Both the position numbers and the translations under genes were made by a program. Below are positions 55,059 through 64,000 of a stretch of 64,000 nucleotides of DNA, in pieces. This DNA is from Lagopus muta (Eukaryota; Chordata; Aves; Galliformes; Phasianidae): the NCBI RefSeq assembly GCF_023343835.1, contig NC_064442.1, positions 19,516,501 through 19,580,500 on the forward strand, given 5' to 3'. The first letter of the stretch is position 1. Each line of letters starts with the position of its first letter. Under the pieces are notes generated by a model. It did no database searches, was not told where the DNA came from, and was given only the letters and a program-made list of their open reading frames with translations.

Positions 55059-57875
55059 GCAGACCAGAAGTTTTGTGATCAAGCTTTAGATGCCTGCCGT
55101 GTCGTTTTTCTCTCTTAGTGGAAACAACAACACCTACCAACTTTCAGATGAGATGTAAAGCATCCAAAGTGAAGGTTCAAAAATAATAAGAATGCAGGTG
55201 ACTAGCATAACTGTAGGCATCCACATAGAAGACCTTGAAGTACATTCTGATTAATCCCACCCCTGATTCTCTAGCTCATCTTCATTCTAGTTGTTTGCTG
55301 AATTGTTTTCAACAAAAAAGGAAGCAACCACATGAATATGACTGTAAGAACAGAAATTAATATCTCTCTCCAGATTACAGTCGCTGGTCACAAAGATCTG
55401 CTGGACACCATCCTGCAAACCCAATGCTGGCATCTGTATGCATCCAGGAGCCGGGTAACATTTCAGCTGGGGATAAACTTCTACCAAATTGTTGGTGCAT
55501 TAAATTAATATTTACATATGATTTTTCTCCCCATTAACCAAATAGTACAATTCCTAGACTTTCAGTTAAAATATAGACAATTTCCCTTTTCAGATGAAGT
55601 GAATTGCTTCTAAAGGGACCCAATAACAAGTAGGGCATTAGCATCTCCAGGAATTGCATTGCCATCATTTTATTTGCAGAAAGGTAGGAGCAGCCTCAGC
55701 ACAGTGCGGAGCCCAACATTTCTAGAGGAAAATTTCTGACGCTAAAATTTGCTTTACAGTAATTTGTTTTAACCTATAAAGTCCGTTTGAAAGCACTGCC
55801 TCATTAATATTGACATCAAAACGTGGATAATATTCCTGTTTTCACGTCACAGTTTTGCTTGAATATCAATGCAGTATAAGCTTCTACATCAAACTCTAAC
55901 TCAGACGTGTACCTGTGAAGCATGGAAATTACAAATTACAGGATTTAGCATCCTTCTGTAATGGCATTCAGCAAACCAACCCGTCTCCTCATTTATGCCA
56001 GGGAGGAGTGTGCGTAGACAATTTCTCCAAAATGAAACCTTGGTAACTGCGTGCAATAACTTACGAGACTTAGTCTTTGTGAAGTTCACAACCGGGGTGG
56101 AAGCAAAGCAAAGCTTGAGACTTTTCATCAGAGGATCAATCAGCTGCTCATTGGAGCCATCTTTTGATTCATCTCCAAGCCTCTGTGTTCTTCAGTTATT
56201 CTTGAAATAATGCTTGGAAGAGAAATTGGAAATGTCTTATTGTAGTCATGGTTCTACAACCTTTGTTGAATCTCTGGCAGTCTAGACCAGGCTGTGAATG
56301 CTTTTTGAATACAGGAGCGTAGTTCTACACGGAGGCTTTTGAGACCCTGTCAGCAAGATTTCAGACCGTTTCCTGGGGGGTTTGGTCTCTGGAGAGATGG
56401 CAGCAAGAGTGACTCTTTTTTTCCTCCCCTGCCGTGTTAATCACCACAAATTTGTGTTTGTCAGCAAGGTCTCAGATAGCAGTGGCCCAGTAGCTGTTTC
56501 ATGAGCTGGAAAGCAAAATCCTTGAATCACTGACAGCTCCTTGTTGAATATACGCTGGCAATGCCTGAGCTGCACATACTGCCTGTCCAAAGCTGTCCGT
56601 TCTGTGTATCTCTCCCACTCTCAAATGCTGTTCCAGTTCTGCACCAAGGATCTGCTTGGCAAATGTAGGCTTCTATCAAAGGTTAATACCACCTTACATT
56701 CCAAAGAGTCTGGAGGTGATAGCTGGATGTCACCGTCTCCCTATCAAGACAGTCCCCACCCCACCGCTCACAGCAGATTATGAATCTCTTCATACATATA
56801 GGGGAAAGCATTTGGAGACTCACAATGTCTCTGTTGAGCATTACCAACACAAAACTGCCTTTGATTCTTCCCCGGAAGCAACAGAGAGGGGTGGTGATTG
56901 AAATCCTCACCTGTGGCCAAATATGCCAGGTGGCATATGATATACAAATCGCATGGTGTTTAACCTCAACAGTGCTTCTCTCCATGAGGATGTTCCTTTG
57001 TTACAGCTATTCTGTCATTCTATGATTTTAAGTGGATCAAAGCTTTTCTAGTTATCTTAATCACGCCTTTTTGATCTTGCTTCTCCCCCACTTCTGGGAT
57101 GGGTTCCATGTCCTTGCTTCTGATAACCTGTAGGTAACCGATGGAAAACGCTTGAATAAGTTCTTGTCTATCATTTCTGCATATTTGTCTTATTTATCAT
57201 ACTGCTCTTCTACTGCTGATACTCGTCGCAGCCCTCCTGCTCACCTTCTCAACTGTGATTGCCTCTTAGCTCTGCTCTTCATATGCACAGCCAGTACCAG
57301 AATTTACCACCTCCTCCACACTGACAGCTCAACACCGCCATCCGAATATTGTTGCACCGCAGCCAGTAGAAAACAGGACCCGTTCTCATGCAGTGATGGA
57401 TATGAGTGCTTTTGCACATCACCTGGCTTTTTGGACCCTCCTCAGGCCTTGGGCATCCCTCACAGTGGTGGTAAAAACCCCTGGACAAGCCCATTCCACC
57501 AACACAAACCCTTTCTGGTCTCCGTCCTGGTCCCCGTATGCGGCTTGTGTGGCAAGGTTTTGATAATAGGGGTGGATTCTGTGAGAGGCGTTCACAAAGG
57601 CTATCAATAATTGATAAGAGCCAGTTCTGAAAAATAGACCTGTCCCTCTCTAAAACTCAGCCAGTGAGGCGTGGCAGTTGTGTCTCCATTTTGCGCTTTC
57701 ATAGACTTCTCTCACTTCTGCAACAGTCACAGCAAGAGCTGGCATGGTAGTAGTAGGGAAGAAGCAAAGTGGGGACTAAAATTCCAGCTACCAAATACCA
57801 CCCTCAGTTTTTGTCACCACAGAGCTGCCCTTGCCCTTGTTTCCTTGGAAGCAGCAGAGAGGCAATCTTTGGAGT
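55059..57875. other. 5' flank of OR6B-like copy 1 and intergenic DNA
   Basis: Positions 55059-55799 are nearly identical to 63261-64000 and would include the shared promoter or leader-exon region of the two receptors. The rest holds no gene that I recognise. The open frame 57152-57610 (152 codons, Cys-rich) and an antisense pair at 57279-57607 have no family features that I can name. Confidence 0.45.
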
Positions 57876-58545
57876 TGTCACAGAGTTGTCTCTAGATCTG
57901 TCTTTGTTTGTGGCAGGGGAACAGCAGGCCCACGGGCCCTCTGTCCTGAAAAAGGGGTGTGGGGTGGTTGTTGATGGTTTACAGGTCGGTTTGGCCTGGC
58001 TCTGTGACCAATGGTGCAGGGGACCCCCAGAGCCACGCCCTGGGTAAGGGGAAGGGGGAAAGTGGGGAAGGATAGGGAGATGGGAGATGGGCCTAAAAAC
58101 AAAAGAGCAGCAACGATACGAGGAGTAAAGTTAATTTACTAAGTATGATATCGGAATGCAAGACAACACAGTGTAATACACTACAATTGTAATTGAGGCT
58201 TATTAAATAACATAACATGTGAGCGAGTGTGTCCAAAACTGAGCTCCTTAATCTAAAGCTAAAGGCGAGATGGCTGGGGAGCATGCACGGATGAGACGAG
58301 AATCAGAAGTGAGGGCTGTCTCATGACTTGCAAGCAGTTTTATCTTTTCCTCTGAACAGAAAATGGAAACGCAAAGTCCTCTGGGGTATGTAGTTCTTCT
58401 TCTCTTCTGAGAACCAGGTACCCATAAAATTGGCAGTCCGTGGAACTGGAGCGTTAGCTCGTTACCTCCCAGTGCTCTACATGATGTTATGATGTGGAAT
58501 ACCAATAACAAAAATCGTAAAAGCATAAAGGCAGTGAAACCAAGG
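57876..58545 (-). mobile_element. LTR of the same family as 54569-55053, diverged
   Basis: It starts TGTCACAGAGTTGTC. It shares GTGGCAGGGG, TATGATATCGGAATGCAAGA, AATTGAGGCTTATTAAATAA and ACATGATGTTATGATGTGGA, in the same order as the LTR at 54569. It is longer, and its right edge is uncertain because another LTR-like block abuts it. It is an older fossil solo LTR. Confidence 0.7.
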
Positions 58546-58960
58546 TGAGGCCAAGATGCTGAGAGGTGCAGGTGCAGCCCTGGTGTTCCATCTCTCAGTG
58601 CCTATGTGAGCCTGCAATTTGGTGTCTGATGTGGTCAGTGCATGCAGTGTCTGAAGGCACGGACTCAGATGCATGAATGACTAATATTGTTTACTGCAGG
58701 CTCTAACATCCCTTATATACATTTCCAAGTTCCCTCCCGTAAATTTCTATCCCCACCAACATGTCAACAGAGCACTTAACAAGTCTCCTTCATAACTAGA
58801 CGCTAACTGACTGAGCAAGTGCTCATCCTATCAGAGCGACAAGTTGCCTTCACACACTTCTTCTCTGGTCTGGGTCATCACCACAGGGAGATTTCACACC
58901 CCTTGTCTTCTGCTTTTGTCTCCTGGAGACAGCCTCTGTTCTCAGCGTCTCACCCTGTCA
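58546..58960 (-). mobile_element. Possible second LTR (ERV, family uncertain)
   Basis: On the minus strand the block runs from TGACAGGGTGAGACGC through a TATATAAGGG box (near 58713-58722) and GTAAACAATA to GGCCTCA, the promoter-then-polyA order of an LTR. The ends are TG...CA, but I see no clear target duplication. Adjacent DNA to 59240 may be internal viral sequence, but nothing can be named. It is a fossil. Confidence 0.45.
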
Positions 58961-59244
58961 GATTTGTTTTTCAGTCTCTATTCTGAATGTCCTCTTGAAC
59001 CCCCTTAAATGCCATCTTGAATGTTCTCTTGAACGCCCTTATGAATCCCATCCACTGGGCTTTAAGTGCCACCTGTTCCTGGGAGTCCCAGGGAGCGGGT
59101 GAGCCATTGCCCAGGGCATGTGATGATCCCAGCGTAACTGGCTGAAGCATGTATTGGAGGCTGAGTGGTGAAGGCCATGAAAAAAAAATCCTTTGGGATT
59201 TCCCTATAGGAGTCCAAATATTATCACAAATCATCGAGGAGTTT

Positions 59245-59380
59245 GTGTCGGAAGGTACCATAAAGACCACCCAGTTCTAACAGTGCTGCTATGGGCAGGA
59301 TTGCCTCCCACCAGATCAGACTGCCCAGGGCCCCATCCTGCCTGGCCTGGATAAGCTGCAGGGATGGGGCACTCACTAAT
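59245..59380 (-). mobile_element. CR1 3' end fragment without tail
   Basis: TCGGAAGGTACCATAAAGAC, AGGATTGCCTCCCACCAGAT, CAGACTGCCCAGGGCCCCAT and GCAGGGATGGGGCACTCAC match the reversed CR1 3' region ('...FERxQPGxxGALGSLVW...' block). Confidence 0.75.
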
Positions 59381-60367
59381 TTTCTGTGTGGTAACAAAGC
59401 ATTACTTGGTTTATTGATGTGTCAGCTCCCAGAGGTAGGGTAAGAAATCTCAGGGATGGGACAGAATGTGTTTTCCTGCTGTGTTTCCGTTGTGTAGAGA
59501 TAGGTCACTTGAATGCCGTCATAGGCACCACTGCATGTTGTGGGATCATGAGAAGGTATGTTCTGCCTTCCTGCCAACTCTTCCTGCTGTTGATCCCTCT
59601 TGTCTGTTTGTTCTGGTGCTCATTGAGCGTAGAGCTGGTGTGCTGCTGGTCCTGTGGGATAAAGCTGAGCACTCTGGACTCTGAATCCAGCACTTGGTGT
59701 TGAAATCTCACTGAGACCTCTACTTCTGGGCTCCCATTCAATTTTCCACAGTAGATGTTTGCTTTTGCCCTCTTGTGCTCTGCATTTCCTTATGCACTGC
59801 AATCTTCTTCATTGCCATTCTTCCTTCTCTGTGCTTTTAGCCACGCAATGGCCTTCCCCTGACATGGTCCCTCCACACCTGCCTAGCTTAGTGAGCACAG
59901 GTCCTTGACACTTTCTTGTTCCCTTCTGATTGATGACTGCTGCCTTGTGAGGGAAACCAGCAGAAGGTCACTGTATCCCACAGCAACCGAGGCTCAGACC
60001 CTGAAGTCCAAGGCCTGCTCACGGCAGGATGGAGAAGAGGAGGCTGTTCAGAGCCATGTCTGCGGGTATGTTGCTTACTCCAATGAGACAGACTCTACCA
60101 CCTCCCTGGGAAGCCGACTGGCATCTTGTCTGCCTTCATTGAATACAGTGAATTCTTTGTGTGGCGTTCTGCACATTCCCACTGATGTGCATGGCTTTTT
60201 GTCCTCTCACAGGGGTACCACTGAGAAGAGGCTGACTCTCTCATGCTTCTTCCGCCTGCCCACCCTCCCTCTGCAGGTATTAAACACATGGATGGGATGC
60301 CTCTTGAGCCTTTTGTCCTCCACAAAATCCACCATTCCGTGCACTTCCAGACTCTGCTGTTGCAACA
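59381..60367. other. Intergenic, no gene recognised
   Basis: The plus frame 59905-60552 is open for 215 codons but shows no domain, signal or family resemblance, and it runs into repeat-derived DNA. I do not call it a gene. Confidence 0.4.
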
Positions 60368-60850
60368 CATCACAGAAACACAGAGTGGTTAAGCTTGGGA
60401 GGGACCACTGTCTTTCTCTTGCCTGGGGACAGGCCTGCTGCTATGGGAGAGGGCAGGTTCTCCCTCCTCTGTTTCCAAGGATATGCGGTAAGCTTAGGGC
60501 AGAGGGCACTGCTTTTCTTATCAGAGCAGGTGACCAATGGCAGCAGGAGTAAAACAAATCACCGATTCCTAGCTATGTTGAACAAAGTCTTAAATGAGAA
60601 GGAAAATGTAGGGGTTTGGTACAGAGAGGAAGTAAAACATTTGCTTGACCTAGTGATACCAAGAGAATGATCCATCCGTATGTGGGATGTTCCCCAAAGG
60701 TGATGATTCTTTATTTCTATGATTTTTACCCAGCAAAGACTACACCTGCCTAAACCATGAGCTGTCTTCTCCTCTAGGAGAATGAGGTGGGAGACAGAGT
60801 GAAAGGTCTTTCTGAAGGCTAGGCAGATTGCTACCACAAATTTTCCTTGC
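60368..60850 (-). mobile_element. Degraded CR1 pieces
   Basis: ATCACAGAAACACAGAGTGG with TTGGGAGGGACCACTG (60368-60405) is a reversed CR1 tail. GGGAGACAGAGTGAAAGGTC then TTTCTGAAGGCTAGGCAGAT (about 60788-60828) is the reversed SKAFDTV coding block. The intervening DNA is not clearly CR1. Confidence 0.6.
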
Positions 60851-61007
60851 ACAGTGGGTCCCTCATGAATGAAGGTGACAAAGAAGTCACAAGTCCCCAG
60901 CTATGCTGCACAAAGTCTTTAATGAGAAGAAAACAATGTAGTGACACATACAGAGAGGAAGTAAAACATTGGCAGGACTTAGTGAGGCTGAGAGAATGAT
61001 CCATCCC
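60568..61007. repeat. Diverged direct repeat, two units about 329 bp apart
   Basis: CTAGCTATGTTGAACAAAGTCTTA (in part), AGAGAGGAAGTAAAACATT and GAGAATGATCCATCC at 60568-60678 recur at 60897-61007 as AGCTATGCTGCACAAAG, AGAGAGGAAGTAAAACATT and GAGAATGATCCATCC. A CR1 scrap lies between the units. Confidence 0.8.
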
Positions 61008-61480
61008 TTTGGGTTATCAGAGACATTTGAGACATGATGGCTTAAGTTTGAGTGTAGTATCAACACTCAGCAATCCCTAAAAATAGAGAGCACCCACGTC
61101 CCCATGGATGGTTCCAAGCTCAACAGTAATGACAGATCGACATGAGCTAGGGGAAAGTCCTTTGCAGACAGGGCTTAGAGCCATGAAGCCATTTCCTGTG
61201 TGCATCACGATCGTGTGTGCTTTTGCTCACTGTTAAGGCATCAGAAAGAGATTAATTACAAGGAGAAGCAAAGTGGATAGTCAGGCATTTGTCTCTCAGG
61301 TTGAACCTAAAAGGCACGTCCATAGCCATGTTCCATGGTGACTTGTCCATGCAGTCAGTTGTCTTCCAACCAGGGAAGAGGGAAGAGAGTTCAGGCACGG
61401 CAGCGCCTCAGAATGTAGGGCTGTGATCAAGTAGATGCCAGTATCCTTTCTTGTAGGTGATCCACACTGAAACAGATCTG
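61008..61480. other. Intergenic, nothing recognised
   Basis: No gene or nameable repeat. The left side of the segment shared with 50990-51150 begins near 61480. Confidence 0.35.
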
Positions 61481-61629
61481 TTTTGTTGGTTCTCTTTCTA
61501 ATGCCATGCCACCAGTATCTGACTCTGATGTCATGGGCCAGTGTAATAAAACAGCAAGCACTACTTTCAGAGCAGCCCTCACAGCTAGAATCTTGGGGAA
61601 TGAAGTGTTGGTAGCCACATGACATGCTG

Positions 61630-62055
61630 CAGTTCTGGTTTCAGCTGGGACAGCTGAAAATTTATCATATTTATTTTTTATTTTTATCATATTTATTTTT
61701 ATCATATTTACTTCCCGGTAGCCAGCAAGATGCTATATTTTGAATATAGGATGAGAAAAATGTTGATAACATATCAGTGCTTTAGTTGTTGCAGAGCAGT
61801 GCTTAAATCAAGACAAGGGCTTTTCAACTTCTCATACTGCCTTGCCTGGAGGAGGCTGGGAGTGCAGAGGAAGCTGTGAAGGGAAAGAACCAGGACAGCT
61901 AACAGAAAGCGTCCATGGCACATTCCATACTGTGCGGTCTTGCTGAACAGTAAAACTGAGGGGAGCATGCTGGGGAGGATGGGGGCACTCAGCAGGTAGT
62001 GAGCAAATGCATTGCATCACTTGCTTTTTATACACTTTCTTGTTTCCCTTACATT
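61630..62055 (+). mobile_element. ERVL-type LTR, 3' end missing
   Basis: GTTCTGGTTTCAGCTGGGAC, ATGCTATATTTTGAATATAG, AAAATGTTGATAACATA, CAAGGGCTTTTCAACTTCTC, ACAGTAAAACTGAGG and GAGCAAATGCATTGCATCAC give the same order as the LTR at 51155-51655. About 150 bp to the left is also shared. It contains a small AT-rich tandem repeat (61660-61712). The LTR is cut off before its CAACCCACGAG portion. It is an old fossil. Confidence 0.78.
61660..61712. repeat. AT-rich tandem repeat (TTTATTTTTATCATA-like)
   Basis: About three imperfect units of 15-18 bp within the LTR. They are absent from the sister LTR at 51155. Confidence 0.8.
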
Positions 62056-62147
62056 TCCTACAGAATAGCAACCGGGGGGTGCCTACACATACACATGAGA
62101 GCCATTAATAGATCAGAATCAGTACAGGACACCCTATTAACAAGCTG

Positions 62148-63119
62148 TCATGTTTGCAGACAAGGAATGGTTTTGGTGACCTCTGAGATAGTGATTTTTA
62201 CAGAGAGAGTTTTTTTAAATGCTTTCTTCAGTTCCTGATTCCTCAGGCAGTAAATGAAGGGGTTTAACATGGGTGTGACAATAGCATACACAACTGACAC
62301 AAGTTTATTCATGTCATAAGAAGAGATTTTCTTGGGCCGGGCATACGTGAAGAGAGTGGCTGAGAAGAAAATAATGACCACAGTGAGGTGGGAAGCACAT
62401 GTGGAGAAGGCTTTCTTCTTACTTTGTGTGGTGGGGATGTGCAGGATTGTTGTGATAATTAATAGGTAGGAGACAACAGTGATGGAGAGGGGAACAAGCA
62501 GGATGAACAAAGCCAACACAAAGTCCACCATCTCTGCCACTGACATATCAGTGCAGGCAAGGTTTAGCACTGGGCTGATATCACAGAAGAAATGGTTAAT
62601 AACATGGGAACCACAAAACTCCAACTGAGAGATGAAGGAGATCTTGATCAAGGACGCAGTGAACCCAGTGAACCAGGAGAGAGCTATCAGGCATACACAC
62701 ATCTGGTACGTCATGATGAGGAGATAGCGTAGTGGTTGACAGATGGCCACATAGCGATCGTACGCCATGGCAGAGAGGAGGACACATTCAGTGCATATGA
62801 AAGAACTGAAGAAAAAGAGTTGGGTCATGCATCCAGCAAAGGAAATGCTCCTGTCTTCTGCAATGAAGTTTGCCAAGAGTTTGGGGACAGTGACGGAGAT
62901 GTACCAGACCTCAATGAAACACAGCTGACCAAGAAAGAAATACATGGGTTTGCAGAGTTCACGGTTTGCTTTGATCAGGGAAATGATGAGCACGTTCTCC
63001 ACCACCGTTACAACGTACGTCAGCAGCAATACTGTGAAGAGTAGAACCTTGAAGTCCACCAGGCCTGGGAATCCTAACAAGAGAAACATGTTGGTTTGGG
63101 TGGAATTCTTCTTCTCCAT
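62148..63119 (-). CDS. Olfactory receptor, OR6B-like, copy 2 (intact)
   Basis: The 323-residue receptor starts MEKKNSTQTN at 63119, with the same hallmarks and positions as copy 1 (EN in TM1, MAYDRYVAIC 108-117, KAFSTCASHL 226-235, PMLNPFIYCLRN 273-284). Against copy 1 it has Ile for Met in CTEC-preceding TM3, Ala for Val in FTxSLIK, Met for Val in CTDxSV, and Thr for Met before YARP. The last 20 residues differ heavily (TLSVKITISEVTKTIPCLQT). The 5' flank lacks the LTR present upstream of copy 1. The frame is intact. Confidence 0.95.
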   Translation of the reverse strand: MEKKNSTQTNMFLLLGFPGLVDFKVLLFTVLLLTYVVTVVENVLIISLIKANRELCKPMYFFLGQLCFIEVWYISVTVPKLLANFIAEDRSISFAGCMTQLFFFSSFICTECVLLSAMAYDRYVAICQPLRYLLIMTYQMCVCLIALSWFTGFTASLIKISFISQLEFCGSHVINHFFCDISPVLNLACTDMSVAEMVDFVLALFILLVPLSITVVSYLLIITTILHIPTTQSKKKAFSTCASHLTVVIIFFSATLFTYARPKKISSYDMNKLVSVVYAIVTPMLNPFIYCLRNQELKKAFKKTLSVKITISEVTKTIPCLQT

Positions 63120-64000
63120 TCTGAGAAGTTTGTATCTAAACACTGTAGATTGAACAGAGACCTGGTAAGTCAAGGAAAACAGAAAAAAGGGGAATATAGG
63201 ATAGAGGTATGAACATTAAAGGCTTTCTTTCCCCGTGGGAACCGAATAACAATTCACAAGGCAGACCAGAAGTTTTGTGATTAAGCTTTAAATGCCTGCC
63301 GTGTCGTTTTTCTCTCTTAGTGGAAACAACAACACCTACCAACTTTCAGATGAGATGTAAAGCATCCAAAGTGAAGGTTCAAAAATAATAAGAATGCAGG
63401 TGACTAGCATAACTGTAGGCATCCACATAGAAGACCTTGAAGTACATTCTGATTAATCCCACCCCTGATTCTCTAGCTCATCTTCATTCTAGTTGTTTGC
63501 TGAATTGTTTTCAACAAAAAAGGAAGCAACCACATGAATATGACTGTAAGAACAGAAATTAATATCTCTCTCCAGATTACAGTCGCTGGTCACAAAGATC
63601 TGCTGGACACCATCCTGCAAACCCAATGCTGGCATCTGTATGCATCCAGGAGCCGGGTAACATTTCAGCTGGGGATAAACTTCTACCAAATTGTTGGTGC
63701 ATTAAATTAATATTTACATATGATTTTTCTCCCCATTAACCAAATAGTACAATTCCTAGACTTTCAGTTAAAATATAGACAATTTCCCTTTTCAGATGAA
63801 GTGAATTGCTTCTAAAGGGACCCAATAACAAGTAGGGCATTAGCATCTCCAGGAATTGCATTGCCATCATTTTATTTGCAGAAAGGTAGGAGCAGCCTCA
63901 GCACAGTGCGGAGCCCAACATTTCTAGAGGAAAATTTCTGACGCTAAAATTTGCTTTACAGTAATTTGTTTTAACCTATAAAGTCCGTTTGAAAGCACTG
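63120..64000. repeat. Segmental duplication, right copy (5' flank of OR6B-like copy 2)
   Basis: Apart from the LTR, this flank matches 54428-55799 almost base for base up to the window edge (GAAAGCACTG at 63991 and 55790). The duplication therefore continues beyond 64000, and its full length cannot be seen here. Confidence 0.92.

Noticed and set aside
58971-59270. Minus-strand 99-codon frame as internal retroviral sequence
   Set aside because: It is next to an LTR-like block, but no viral domain can be recognised.
59905-60552. 215-codon plus-strand frame as a possible gene
   Set aside because: It lacks recognisable motifs and runs into CR1-derived sequence near 60368.
1-64000. CRISPR arrays, operons, toxin systems or other bacterial features
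   Set aside because: The window is avian nuclear DNA with introns, LINEs and tRNA pol III genes; no spaced short repeats of CRISPR type occur.

Overview
This window is nuclear DNA from a bird, most likely a galliform. The evidence is the density of CR1 LINEs (about twenty pieces, several ending in the ATTCTATG-type 3' tail), ERVL-type LTRs of the kind common in birds, a mariner fragment resembling the chicken Galluhop family, and vertebrate olfactory receptor (OR) and tRNA genes. There is no bacterial or plasmid content.

Layout. Positions 1-2.7 kb hold no recognisable gene. A CR1 lies at 2.7-3.75 kb, followed by a CpG island (about 3.94-5.06 kb) that carries the start of the one housekeeping gene, MZT2/MOZART2. 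MZT2 has three coding exons (4111-4259, 4339-4475, 12225-12382) that join in frame into a 147-residue protein and are spread by a 7.7 kb second intron. From 12.5 to 20.8 kb the DNA is mostly intergenic with stacked CR1 fragments. Two tRNA genes sit in the middle of it, initiator Met (CAT) on + and Ile (AAT) on -, converging on each other. From 21.4 kb to the end is an OR cluster: an intact OR10-like gene (-), an OR11A-like gene with a frame problem at its start (-), an OR10-like pseudogene (-), an intact OR12D-like gene (+), and two nearly identical OR6B-like genes (-) in tandem 8.69 kb apart.

Between the ORs the sequence is largely CR1, including a 5'-truncated but long copy (about 36.75-39.86 kb) with endonuclease and reverse-transcriptase regions and a second copy split by an 831 bp LTR. 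There are also ERVL-type LTR fragments, the mariner piece and some local duplications. The two OR6B-like genes belong to a segmental duplication whose right part (gene plus 5' flank) is almost identical while the part just past the gene's 3' end is clearly diverged. One copy carries a solo LTR that the other lacks.

The genes do not form a pathway. MZT2 is a gamma-tubulin ring complex subunit, the tRNAs serve translation, and the ORs are odorant GPCRs. I found no convincing new biological system. The most informative points are the OR6B duplication/conversion history with its dated LTR insertion, two local palindromes that look like template-switch events, and an OR11A/OR12D/tRNA combination that recalls the mammalian extended MHC.
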